NCBI GenBank assembly: GCA_023333565.1
Contig: JAJKFH010000336.1
Coordinates: 62,001-126,000, forward strand
Reading direction: 5' to 3'
Source: Puffinus mauretanicus
Lineage: Eukaryota; Chordata; Aves; Procellariiformes; Procellariidae
Length of the DNA: 64,000 bases
The notes under the pieces were generated by a model. It was not told the origin of the DNA and did no database searches. It saw nothing but the letters and a program-made list of their open reading frames with translations. The position numbers and the translations under genes were made by a program. Shown piece after piece: positions 50,493 to 61,332 of this stretch. Within the stretch, counting starts at the first letter, position 1. Each line of letters begins with the position of its first letter.

Positions 50493-51097
50493 GACTGATC
50501 CACACCGCACTGGAACAGGGTGAGGCTCCAGAACACCTGCAATACATTGATGACATCATCGTGTGGGGCAACACAGCAGAAGAAGTTTTTGAGAAAGGGG
50601 AGAGAATAGTCCAAATCCTTCTGAAGGCTGGCTTTGCAATAAAACGAAGTAAGGTCAAGGGACCTGCACAGGAGATCCAGTTTTTAGGAATAAAATGGCA
50701 AGATGGACGTCGTCAGATCCCAACGGATGTGATTAATAAAATAACAGCCATGTCTCCACCAACTAACAAAAAGGAAACGCAAGCTTTCTTAGGCGTTGTG
50801 GGTTTTTGGAGAATGCATATTCCAAATTACAGTCAGATCGTAAGCCCTCTCTATCACGTGACCAGGAAGAAGAACGACTTCAAATGGGGCCCTGAGCAAC
50901 GACAAGCATTTGAACAAATTAAACAGGAGATAGTTCAGGCAGTAGCCCTTGGGCCAGTCCGGGCAGGACAAGATGTGAAGAACGTGCTCTACACCGCAGC
51001 CGGGGAGAATGGCCCTACCTGGAGCCTCTGGCAGAAAGCACCAGGGGAGACTCGAGGTCGACCCTTAGGGTTCTGGAGTCGGGGACACAGAGGATCC

Positions 51098-51105
51098 GAG
51101 GCCGC
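51098..51105 (+). other. Frameshift 2 in pol, RT connection / RNase H boundary
   Basis: The frame carrying RT homology up to about 51100 loses it, and the next frame picks it up from 51103 into RNase H. The out-of-frame continuation is the Arg/Trp/Ser-rich tail that ends at 51292. Confidence 0.8.
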
Positions 51106-51945
51106 TACACTCCAACTGAGAAGGAGATACTGGCAGCATATGAAGGGGTTCAAGCTGCTTCGGAAGTGGTTGGTACTGAAGCACAGCTCCTCCTGGCACC
51201 CCGACTGCCGGTGCTGGGCTGGATGTTCAAAGGGAGGGTCCCCTCTACACATCATGCAACCGATGCTACGTGGAGTAAGTGGGTCGCGCTGATCACACAA
51301 CGGGCCCGAATAGGAAACCCCAGTCGCCCAGGAATTTTGGAGGTGATCACGAACTGGCCAGAAGGCAAAGATTTTGGAATATCCCCAGAGGAGGAGGTGA
51401 CGCGTGCTGAAGAGGCCCCACCATATAACAAACTACCAGAAAACGAGAAGCAATATGCCCTGTTCACTGATGGGTCCTGTCGCCTTGTGGGAAAACATCG
51501 GAGATGGAAGGCTGCTGTATGGAGTCCTATACGCCAAGTTGCAGAAACTGCTGAAGGAGAAGGTGAATCGAGTCAGTTTGCAGAGGTGAAAGCCATCCAG
51601 CTGGCCTTGGACATTGCTGAACGAGAAAAATGGCCAGTACTTTATCTCTATACTGACTCCTGGATGGTGGCAAATGCCCTGTGGGGATGGTTGCAGCAGT
51701 GGAAGCAGAACAACTGGCAGCGCAGAGGTAAACCCATCTGGGCTGCTGCGTTGTGGCAAGATATTGCTGCCCGGGTAGAGAACCTGACTGTAAAAGTACG
51801 TCACGTAGATGCTCACGTACCCAAGAGTCGGGCCAGTGAAGAGCACCAAAACAACCAGCAGGTGGATCAGGCTGCCAAGATCGAAGTAGCTCAGGTAGAT
51901 CTGGACTGGCAACATAAAGGTGAATTATTTATAGCTCGGTGGGCC

Positions 51946-51955
51946 CATGACACTC
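51946..51955 (+). other. Frameshift 3 in pol, within the integrase zinc-binding domain
   Basis: The first zinc-ligand His (codon at 51946) is in the upstream frame. The second His (51960) and the two Cys (52047 and 52056) are in the downstream frame. The break falls between them and would destroy the HHCC domain. Confidence 0.8.
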
Positions 51956-52793
51956 AGGCCACCAAGGGAGAGATGCAACATATAGATGGGCTCGTGATCG
52001 AGGGGTGGATTTGACCATGGACACTATTGCACAAGTTATCCACGAATGTGAAACATGCGCTGCAATCAAGCAAGCCAAGCGAGTAAAGCCTCTTTGGTAT
52101 GGAGGACGATGGTTGAAATATAAATATGGGGAGGCCTGGCAGATTGATTATATCACACTCCCACAAACCCGACAGGGCAAGCGCTATGTGCTCACCATGG
52201 TAGAAGTAACCACAGGATGGCTGGAAACATACCCTGTGCCCCATGCCACCGCCCGGAACACCATCCTGGGCCTTGAAAAACAAGTCCTATGGCGACATGG
52301 CACCCCAGAAAGAATTGAGTCAGACAACGGGACTCACTTCCGAAACACCCTCATAGACACCTGGGCCAAAGAGCATGGCATTGAGTGGGTTTATCACATC
52401 CCCTACCATGCACCAGCCTCCGGAAAAATTGAACGATACAACGGGCTGTTAAAGACAACACTGAGGGCAATGGGTGGTGGGACATTCAAGCATTGGGACA
52501 CACATTTAGCAAAGGCCACCTGGTTAGTCAACACTAGGGGATCTGTCACTCGAGCTGGCCCTGCCCAATCCAAACCCTTACGTGCTGTAGAGGGGGATAA
52601 AGTCCCTGTCGTGCATATGAGGAATATGCTGGGGAAGACGGTCTGGGTTGCTCCTGCCTCTGGCAAGGGAAAACCCATCCGTGGGATTGCTTTTGCTCAG
52701 GGACCTGGGTGCACGTGGTGGGTGATGAGAAAGGATGGGGAAGTCCGGTGTGTACCTCAAGGGGATTTAATTTTGGGTGAAAATAGCCAATGA

Positions 52794-53222
52794 ACTGAAT
52801 TGTATGCTGTTAGTTATTACATAGTACTGTATGTCATCACTTCTATGGTTACCATATGCCATATTAACAGTATTACAGTAAGAATCACCCAGATTAATGT
52901 AGGATGAACTCCGATGAAACTGAGCAAGGTGCAACGATGATAGAACCGGACGAGCGCCCAGAACTGGCCTCCGCATGCAAGAGCCCAACACCACACACCA
53001 TCTCTCCTGCCCTGCAAGACTGTTATGACAGGTGGGACCCGAAGTCATGGACTAAATGAACTCAACGGACGTTTTAGAGGGATGGCCCATGGACTAAGGG
53101 AATGATATCCCTGTATGTGTATATATCAAAAGGCAGGGAAAAGTAGCGGTGACTAATTGGAATGTATTGGAAAATGTGAGACCTGGGCATGATGTAGATG
53201 GTATAGAATAAGGGGTGGATAT
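52794..53222 (+). other. Non-coding interval between pol and 3' LTR (no env)
   Basis: This 429-base stretch has no open frame of note and no trace of a surface or transmembrane env domain. At its end is the purine-rich AAGGGGTGGA (53210-53219), the probable polypurine tract priming plus-strand synthesis, 3 bases before the LTR. Confidence 0.8.
53210..53219 (+). promoter_or_regulatory. Polypurine tract
   Basis: AAGGGGTGGA lies just upstream of the 3' LTR (53223), in the expected place for a plus-strand primer. It is short and interrupted by a T. Confidence 0.65.
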
Positions 53223-53736
53223 TGTCCTGGTTCCAGCTGGGACAGGGTTAACTTTCTTCCCAGTAGCTTGGGGGGTGTGCTGTGTTTTGGGTTCGGTGTG
53301 AAAGGAGCGTTGATGGCCCATTGATGCCCCATTGATGCTTTGGCTGTTGCTGGGTGATGCTTGCACCGGGAGGGGGAGCGCAGCCGGGGTGGTGGACCCA
53401 GCTGGCCAATGGGGTATTCTATACCATGTGACATCATGCTCAGTATAAAAACCAGGTGTGGGGGGGGCTCGCCCCCCGTTCGTGACACGCGGTCGGCGGT
53501 CGGTGAGCGGTTGTATCGTGCATTGCCTGTTTTGTGTATTCTGTTATTGTTGTTGTTCTCATTGTTATTTTACTGTTCTACTTAGTTTTATTTCAATTAT
53601 TAAACTGTTTTTATCTCAACCCCGGAGCTTTCCTACTTGTGCCCTCCCGATTCTCTCCCCATCCCATCGGGGGGGGGGGGGGTGATCGAGCGGCTGCGTG
53701 GCGTTTATTTTTGCTGGCTGGGGTTAAACCACGACA
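53223..53736 (+). repeat. 3' LTR of the ERVL provirus
   Basis: It is 514 bases long, the same as the 5' LTR, with about 8 substitutions and 3 small length differences. Promoter elements and ATTAAA are intact. A run of 14 G (near 53669-53682) replaces a 9-G run plus TGG in the 5' copy. Confidence 0.95.
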
Positions 53737-53741
53737 GGGAA
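53737..53741 (+). repeat. Target-site duplication, right copy (GGGAA)
   Basis: GGGAA directly follows the terminal CA of the 3' LTR and matches 47080-47084. Confidence 0.9.
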
Positions 53742-56700
53742 GAAGTCCTTCAGTGCTTGATTACTGTGGCCCTCCAGTTACAATAGCATTTGCACACTTC
53801 AGTAATTCCCTCCCAACTAAATGTGTAAAACATCAATACTAAACATTATTTTAAAAAGTTATCCCGGAGACAGCTTTATTTTCATTCTATTCAACACAAG
53901 TTCAATGTACTTTCTCTAAGAAGCAGCGAAAGAGAATCATTTGTATTCATGCTCTTGTCTCTTTACCTACTCCCATGAAAAGCCCGTGAGTGTCAATATT
54001 AGAGTACCCACTCGTTTTAAGAAAAAAATAAAAGAAAAAACCCCAACAGAATACCCTTACAGCCAACCCTGACAAAAACTAAGCCACTTTCCATTGATGA
54101 CCACAACCCGAGCAGAGCTGCAGCCCATCCAGCAGCACCTGTGCACCAAGCTCTGAGGGACTCGAGATGCGTGTCCTTCTGAACTGCCACCTTTTCCCTT
54201 AGCTCGGAGTTTGGCAGCATTATAACATTCATAATTCATCAGCTTTATATCTATTTGCCTGCACTAAGGGGTCAGCGATACAAGATTAAAATCCTTGTTG
54301 CAAAACTGAACTTGCCAGAACTTCCTGCACCAAAAAAGCCCAACCTCGATTAATAATTCAACCACCTAAGGAAGAAACAATATTTGCTTTACAGTGCAAG
54401 TTTGGGGGATGATTTTTATGGCCTGGAATGTCCAAAGCAGTATTCAAAAAATAATGAAATGTAAGGCATTGTCTGGCAGGCTATTTTTAGAAAACTAAAT
54501 TATAAAGCTTGAACATTAAAGCTAAAGCTAGGGCACTGCAGGACTAAGCAGAAAGAAACATAATAATGTCGCCATTTTTTAATTTATCAAATATTTGCTC
54601 TTTTAAGTCAAATTGTACTTTTGTAATCCCTCCATTTAGAGAAGAGTTTGGGGAAATATTCATGCACACAGTCTGACAGCTGAATCACCTCCATTTCCTG
54701 TGCATCCCATTTGCTTTTTCTGTATTATTCACTACCACAGAGACACGGTGATTTAACATTAATTTAATTTACATATATTAAATGTGCTCAGAGTATTTGC
54801 ACAGCTTGCCTAGAACTATGGGACCAGCTTTCCAAATTCAGCTAACTTCATGGCAAAGCCCACAGGATGCAGTTATTTTGCTAAGCTGGTGGTGGAACAC
54901 AGTCACCTCTCAACTCCCCAAATTTAACTATTCATGAAGAGTTAATTATTGCTGTTCTGGGTATTGGCAACAGCTTGACAAGCCTTGTGCATTGGCAGCT
55001 TTATCCTTTCTCAGACCCTTGCTCTGCATCTGTGCTTGCCTCAAAGCCTTTCAGAAAGCCTCTGTGTTGATCAATACAGTTTTCCTTTTGGAAATCATAA
55101 AATTTGCAGAGTATCAAAAAGACTGTCATTGTTTTGAGAGCAGAGGGAATCTGGACCTTCAAAGTTACCTTTCATCAGTCTAAGCTTTCGTCTGTAGTAC
55201 TAACTATTCCAGATCATGGGTTAAAGCATCTGTTTTTTGGTCATTATTTCGAAGGATCTTTATTAGATGTGGAAACCCATTCACAGCTGGATGCATTCCA
55301 CAACCAGTACAAAAAAAAAGCAGTCACTGTGCTAGCTGATGGAAATGTTGGGAATCTAGTTTGTTACTTTTAAATCTGGGAGATGAATTAAGGAGAGCCT
55401 AAGCCTTAACCCACAGATCTTGATCTGAATTTTCAAAAGGTCTGTGGACCAGGGATTTAACATATTCATGACAGAGAAGGGGCATCTGCGTCACTGCGGT
55501 CACAGCTGCATTAGCATCCCAGGTTAGGGGCTCAGCCCTTTTCCAGCAGGAGGCTGTTTCAGTTGCAAGGAGAAACTTGCACCTGAGATCAGCTGATGAG
55601 GACACTAGGAGCCCAGCAGATGTACTGCAATGAACATGTTGTTTGACTCAGTTGGAAAAAATCAGAACTTGGAAACTTAAAAAATAGGTTAATGAAACTC
55701 AGCCATGTTTTGAAGTTTTAATGAGCTTATGTTTGAAGCACGTCATTTTCTTTCCTCGAAGAGGAAGGGACTTGAAGTGCAATATGAAACAAAACACGAC
55801 AATGGGTCCACAGTCAACAGCTCACACAGTAGTATAGCACAGTAACACTAATGGTGTTCCCCTGCTACCATGAAAATCTTCCGATCCAAAGACACTCTCT
55901 CCTCCTGTACACACAACCCAATGTAGGCAATTCATAAAGGATTTGTGAAGGGAAATACAGCAGCAGGTATCTGTGGAAAGAATAGCAAAGAAAGAGCGCT
56001 GTAAGCTCAGCTATGGGAGTACAGAGAACAGAGGAAAACATGGCATGAGGACTTCCAAACTTGAGGCTGGGAAGAACCATTTGGGGCAAGCGTCTACTCC
56101 AAAAGCCACAAAACAACCACCAGTGCCTGGCAATAAACATATCTTTAGGAAAGGATTAAAACCACCCATCTATAAGGAATGGATGTGAAGGAGATTAGGG
56201 GATCTCAAGAACATTACCAGCTTCCTAAGTCTCTGTAACAGTAGGAATGTGTAAGACTTAACTCCCAGAACAACCTAGGATAACCACGCTCCATTTTAGT
56301 ACAGAAAGCCAGAAAGGAATTCGTGTAGTCCTTCCTGGTCTCATCTGAGGAAACTATCTTCTTGGTCTCCGAATGTGGTGATGTATTTCATTCTGAGTCA
56401 CTGAGCAAGACATACAAGCACCACGATCTCCTGGGTTTAGTTATAGCCCAAGGAGAAATAAATTCCTTTTTAGTCTCAGCAAGCAGCCAGTTGAAGCCCT
56501 GAAGCATGGGATTAGTACAGTATCAATATGACGCAAACAGCAAACCAGTCTCATTCTAAAGCCCCTTAGAAATACCTATACATGAATCAAAAGCTGTATT
56601 TTCTATTTACATGAATTTCTCTGCTGTCTTATAGAATCCCTTCCATAAATTTATGAAGCTCTAGCTTAGATTTCAGGTCCTTGTTCTCAGAGGTTTGCAG

Positions 56701-57711
56701 GGTTTTTTTTCCCCCCAGGAACTTCAACTTTTGGATGGCTGGTAACCTTCTTCTACTCTGCAAATTGGTCATCTATGAAAATAAGCAGGATGTAGCAATC
56801 TTGAAATTGCAGAAGGGTGGTGGCCAGCCTCTTTCACCTCTCACCATAGATGTGGACAATAAAGAAAACTGGAACAAGCAGCAGAATCCCAAGTAGGCTA
56901 CAGCCATTCCCTAAATGAAAGCACATCTGAAACAGCTCAGTTAGGAGGATCAAAACAAAGTGGTATGGGTAAAACAAGAAGCAACTTGTTGTGTCAACTT
57001 ATGTATGACTTGTTGACTGACCACTATAAATAGCAGAAATTTAACGAATAACCCACTAATAGTCAAAAGCGTTAATAGTCAGCTGCAAATGTTAAAAAAC
57101 CTGATAAAATTCGTATAACATGCTGGAGAAATACTTGACTTGTAAAAAGTGCTGAACCCATCTGCTGTGTCTGACCTAAGCTTTGTGCACACTAGACAAA
57201 TTTAAAACAGAAAAGCACAAGCCAGAGCCTCTGAGGGCAGCATGACCATCCCGAGACTGAAGGGGATTTCTCTGTCAGACCACCTGTGTCCCCTTTCCTG
57301 GAGAGACTGCTCAATCTGCTGGAGATCAGACTGCAGTCTTAAGTAAATGATTAAACCACCTCATTGTTTATGAACTCTGACCTAACACGTACTCAATAAA
57401 GCCGTTCAATTGCCTTACCTGAAAATTTACATTAACTCTATAAGTTTGCTGCTCATCTGTGACAACTTAAACAGCTTTTCATCACTTTTGATGCTCACAG
57501 TGTATTTGAATGTCTCAGTAGTACATGTTTCAACCTGTTGCAGTATGTCTTTGGCCAAGCCAAATAAACAATGGCTTTTGATAGCCTAACACAGAAACCT
57601 TGTTCCCTGTTCACCATAGTATTTTTTCTTTGCACTTGTCCCAGTTCAAGTGCACCTTTCCACAACACGAGCACCCGGGACTAAACACATGATGCCAAAT
57701 GAGGCTTCAAG
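53742..57711. other. Unique AT-rich non-coding DNA
   Basis: No frame over about 91 codons occurs and none is recognisable. A TAAT/TTAA-rich patch around 54740-54790 is the only compositional feature. Nothing else is seen. Confidence 0.6.
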
Positions 57712-57716
57712 GCCAT
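57712..57716. repeat. Target-site duplication of the solo LTR, GCCAT
   Basis: GCCAT precedes the solo LTR and GCCCT (58278-58282) follows it, one mismatch in five. Confidence 0.6.
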
Positions 57717-58277
57717 TGTTGTGGGTTAACCCCAGTAGGCAGCTCGGCACCACACAGTCACTCGCTCACTCCCCCCGCAGCAGGATGGGGGGAGAGAATT
57801 GGAAGGATAAAAGTGAGAAAAGTCATGGTCTGAGATGAAGACAGTTTAATAAGTTTAAATTAATAAATAAATAAACAACAAAGAACAAAACCAAGAAGAA
57901 CAAGTGATACAAAAATCCCCCAATTGCTCACCACCAGCCGACCGATGCCCAGCCAGTCCCCGAGTGACGGCAGCCCTGGCAACACCCCCGCCTAGTTTTT
58001 ATTGCTGAGCATGAGGCCATACGGTACAGGATGTCCCTCTGGGCAGTTGGGGTCAGCTGTCCCAACTGTGTCCCCTCCCAACTTCTTGTGCACCCCAGCC
58101 TACTCGCTGGTAGGGTGGTGTGAGAAGCAGAAAAGGCCTTGATGCTGTGCAAGCACTGCTCAGCCATAGCTAAAACATCCCTGTGTTATCAACACTGTTT
58201 TCATCACAAATCCAAAACACAGCACCATACAAGCTACTATGAAGAAAATGAACTCTATCCCAGCCAAAACCAGTACA
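57717..58277 (-). mobile_element. Solo LTR of an ERVL-type retrovirus
   Basis: On the minus strand it begins TGTACTGGTTTTGGCTGGGA and ends GGGGTTAACCCACAACA, 561 bases in all. That is the same plan as the provirus LTR: a similar 5' end, a TATA-like AATAAAAA (plus-strand region 57996-58003), TTATTAAACTG with ATTAAA, a CTCTCCCCCCATCC block and the GGGGTTAA...ACA end. Overall similarity is limited, so it is a separate ERVL subfamily. No internal retroviral sequence flanks it, so it most likely arose by recombination between the two LTRs of a provirus. Confidence 0.9.
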
Positions 58278-61200
58278 GCCCTGAAAGAGAATACTAATAT
58301 TTCCCTATTTCCTGGATCTTTTTTAGTACAATCAGCTACATCAATCTCTGGTTAACTGATACATTCAGATCCACCTTTCATCTCCCATTGATGTGTTGTC
58401 CCCCGCTTTAGAACAAAAAATCTTGTTATCAATTCCCAAGTGTTATTCATCCCACCTCTCCCACTTCATTAAAACATCACCCAGTTCTTCAGGACTACCA
58501 TCGGACTTCATCTCATCTGAAAATTTATGGGTCACCCGTATTTGCTAAGAAATATGTTGAGCTGGAACTAACCACTCACCATCCTAACAATCATCTTTTA
58601 AAATGAAACAACAGCTTCATAAAGCAAACGAGAAACGAACCTCTTCTGTGCTGAGTAAGTATCAGAGAGGCTTAATATTTTATAAGCATCCTCTTTTGGC
58701 TAGCTTAGGAAGCAAGCTTTTTTAGGCTGTGACCTTCCCTCCTACAGAAAATGCTATACACGCCGGGTTACATAGCAAGTTATTGCTACTTGTGCACTGC
58801 TCCTACCCCTGCGGAGCAGCTTTACAAGGGGAGACAAGGAGAAGAGTTCAGCTCTTCTAGCTCATTTTAGGATGGGGTTATGCACACAAAAGATGAAGAA
58901 TGGCATATATTAAAAGAAAATTATGAGAGTGAGTAAGAAAGCAACAAGAGTCAGTAGACGAACCACCAACAGGATTTGCTAATTAGCCATCAGCTGCCGT
59001 GCAGGTTAAGTGGAGAGTAAGCACGCTGCCCGTAAGCTGTCACCATCGCCTCATAAGGGCTTACTTCTCCCAAACATCTTTTCTTCCTATCCTCTCCATT
59101 GAAAGACAGAGTCCTCGGGGACAAACTGATCAGGAGCAGCAAACCATGAAGCTGGCAGCCAGGCGAGCCTGGCACCGGAGCGTTGACAGCTCGGAGATGA
59201 TGCCTCCGTGCAAGGTTTTGCATTCCAGCATGGAGATGAGCTAGATTTTGTGTTAGCTCCACGGGTACCATCCTTCAGTCGAGACAGACTGAAAGTTGGC
59301 GGAGCTTCACATTCGCTGAGGCTTTGCTGTACAGCCCTTGTCTTCTTTTGTCTGAACTCGAGCTGGATACACAGAAGAAACCACAAATGAGAAATCTTCT
59401 CTTTATTAAACTGTGTATAAAATTACCGTGTCACATGGGTGCCATCTGTGTTAGCAGCAGTGGGTATTAAAAGCAAACAGTGGAAGAATGAAATTCATGT
59501 TGCTCTATAATGGCAGTTTGTGCTAAATAATACTCCATGGTAAAGGTGTTACTTGAAAAGTGATTTGAAAATCCGGTGCTAAGGCAGTTGGCAAAATTTT
59601 ATATAAGTACCAATTAAAAATTAGGAAATGAAATTCTGATTTAAGAAATACTTACTACATTTTTTCATCTGTATTTGCCACTTAGCCCATACCTGGGATG
59701 AAAAGCACACTTGTAAATTGAAATTACCATCTAAATGGCAATGCTCTCAGGGATTTTTCTATAAGCATTTTTTTAGGTCTGAGTTACTGCTTCTTTTTTT
59801 TTTTTCTTTTTAAGCAAAATAGATCTAATTTCCCATTCACTGAGCCCAATCACTGCTTGATTTGCAGTCCAGATTTTGCAGTATTGTGCTAATTCATGAG
59901 AAGCAGACAGATAAACCAGCTAGAAACAAAAGGAAAGCAGTCGGTTTTGTTTCACTGTGTAAGGAGAAGGAAATACAAGGAATTAATGAACAGAAGAAAT
60001 AGGAAATGCAGGGCAGAGAGAGAGAGAAAAAAAGAGATTTCCACCACTGCCACTTTTAAGTGGCTGTTAACAGCCCCTCCCTTCTCTCCAAAACCACTTG
60101 TTTACTGCAGAGAGACCCCTGACTCCCACAGGACATTAACTGTGTAAAGATGGGACATTAACACATGTTAAGTCACCGTCTATCTCTGACTGCATGGATC
60201 CAAATAGTCTCCATGCCCATCGCCCTTCCCAGGCTGCAGCTCATCATCGTAGACCCCCAGACCAGAGCTCTGGGCTTTCTGGCAACCCTCTTCTTCACTC
60301 CCTCTCCCCTTCACATTTGGGCAGGTGGATTCATACCAGAGCTCTATGGATTGCCACTCAGTTCCTTTTAGAAAGAGAGTCTTTAAAAAAATAACTTGAT
60401 AACCACCACCACTTTTACTCCTGCAAGCAGGAGAGCACTGCAGGTCTTTTTTGTTTAAAAACAAATTATAGATTCAGTTTTCCACAAAGTGATCTTAGTC
60501 TTCTGCCTCCCTTGAGTGCATGCACAGAACAAAAAGCCCTCCCTGATTTCTCTCTTTACAACTTTCTTCTACTGACAACATGACAATCTGCTATCTCTTT
60601 GGTCAGGAAAACACCTGATTTTAAAAAACAGCTCTTTTCTGTCCATCCTTTGCAGCTGGGAGGCTTCCAGACCCCATCCCCACCCTGGAAGTCAGCCCAA
60701 GAAAATCAACAGCCCCCTAGCAGAAAACACTCATCTTCTGCAGATGGCTCTTCCTGGCCAAAACGCACCATGCAAAGGAGTGCAGCGCTGTGACTGCCTG
60801 AGCTGCTTTTGCTAACTGGTAACACATCACGCAGAAGCAGTGCTTTGGGGACAGAGCTAGAGGAACCGGTGCTTCCTTCTTCCCTCCCTTCAAGTTTACA
60901 AGAAGCTCTGCTACTGCCTTCCCAGCCACGACATTGGGCTGCGCAGGTGCAAACATTTCTTGCACCCCAACCAGCATCAAATCCCTGCTACAGAAAGATG
61001 TTTTAAATCAACAAAAAGGCTGAAATACCAAAGAACAGATCAGATAGTATTAATAATCCTGTAAGGCAGAGGGGCTCAGCCATCAAAATGGAATTCAACT
61101 TGGCACAGGCAGATCCCAAATCTGTCACAGGAGTAACTGAAGATTGCAGAAGTGAGGAAAACTAGTTTTGGCATTTGTTTTTCTTAACTTGGGCATGTTT

Positions 61201-61310
61201 TACATTTAAAATGGGAAGGGCATGTTATTGTAATAAGAATGGGTAATATGTTGTTTTCTATAAAAACAGGCAGAAGTTACATCACCATTAACACAATAAC
61301 ACCATTAAAA

Positions 61311-61332
61311 ATTTCCATGAAAGCATGGAAAT
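61311..61332. repeat. Perfect 9-bp inverted repeat, 4-base loop
   Basis: ATTTCCATG, loop AAAG, CATGGAAAT. It is a small potential hairpin with no other evidence of function. Confidence 0.8.

Larger units (their letters stand above)
49611..52793 (+). pseudogene. pol: ERVL Pol (protease, RT, RNase H, integrase), three frameshifts
   Basis: Pol would be made as a Gag-Pol readthrough product. Four open segments in three frames cover it. Segment 1 (49611 to about 50485) has the aspartic protease motif DTGA (49719-49730), ILGIDYL, then RT with DYRGLN, the first catalytic Asp (50358) and LPQG. Segment 2 (about 50485-51100) has the YIDD box (50543-50554) and FLGIKW. Segment 3 (about 51100-51950) has RNase H with Asp 51469, Glu 51583 and Asp 51655. 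Segment 4 (about 51950-52793) has integrase: an HHCC zinc site that straddles the last break and a catalytic triad Asp 52146, Asp 52323, Glu 52431 with exact D-35-E spacing. Pol ends about 120 codons after that Glu, leaving no room for a dUTPase. Each break is a one-base phase change. There is no internal nonsense codon. The catalytic residues are present, but the chain cannot be translated whole as read. Confidence 0.93.
47085..53736 (+). mobile_element. Full-length env-less ERVL-type endogenous retrovirus
   Basis: The element is 6,652 bases long. In order it holds a 514-bp 5' LTR, a primer binding site, gag, a protease-RT-RNase H-integrase region, about 430 bases of non-coding DNA with a polypurine tract, and a 514-bp 3' LTR. 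Both LTRs begin TGTCCTGGTTCCAGCTGGGA and end CCACGACA. They are flanked by the 5-bp duplication GGGAA. The LTR start, the tRNA-Lys1,2-type primer site, the Gag without zinc knuckle and the RT motifs fit the avian ERVL group (class III, distantly related to spumaviruses). This assignment is from memory of the family, not from a search. There is no env and no dUTPase. Gag is open, but pol carries three frameshifts, so the copy as read is defective. Confidence 0.95.

Noticed and set aside
52767..53048. Minus-strand frame of 93 codons downstream of pol as an env or accessory gene
   Set aside because: Wrong strand, overlaps the pol end, and has no signal peptide-fusion peptide-transmembrane layout.
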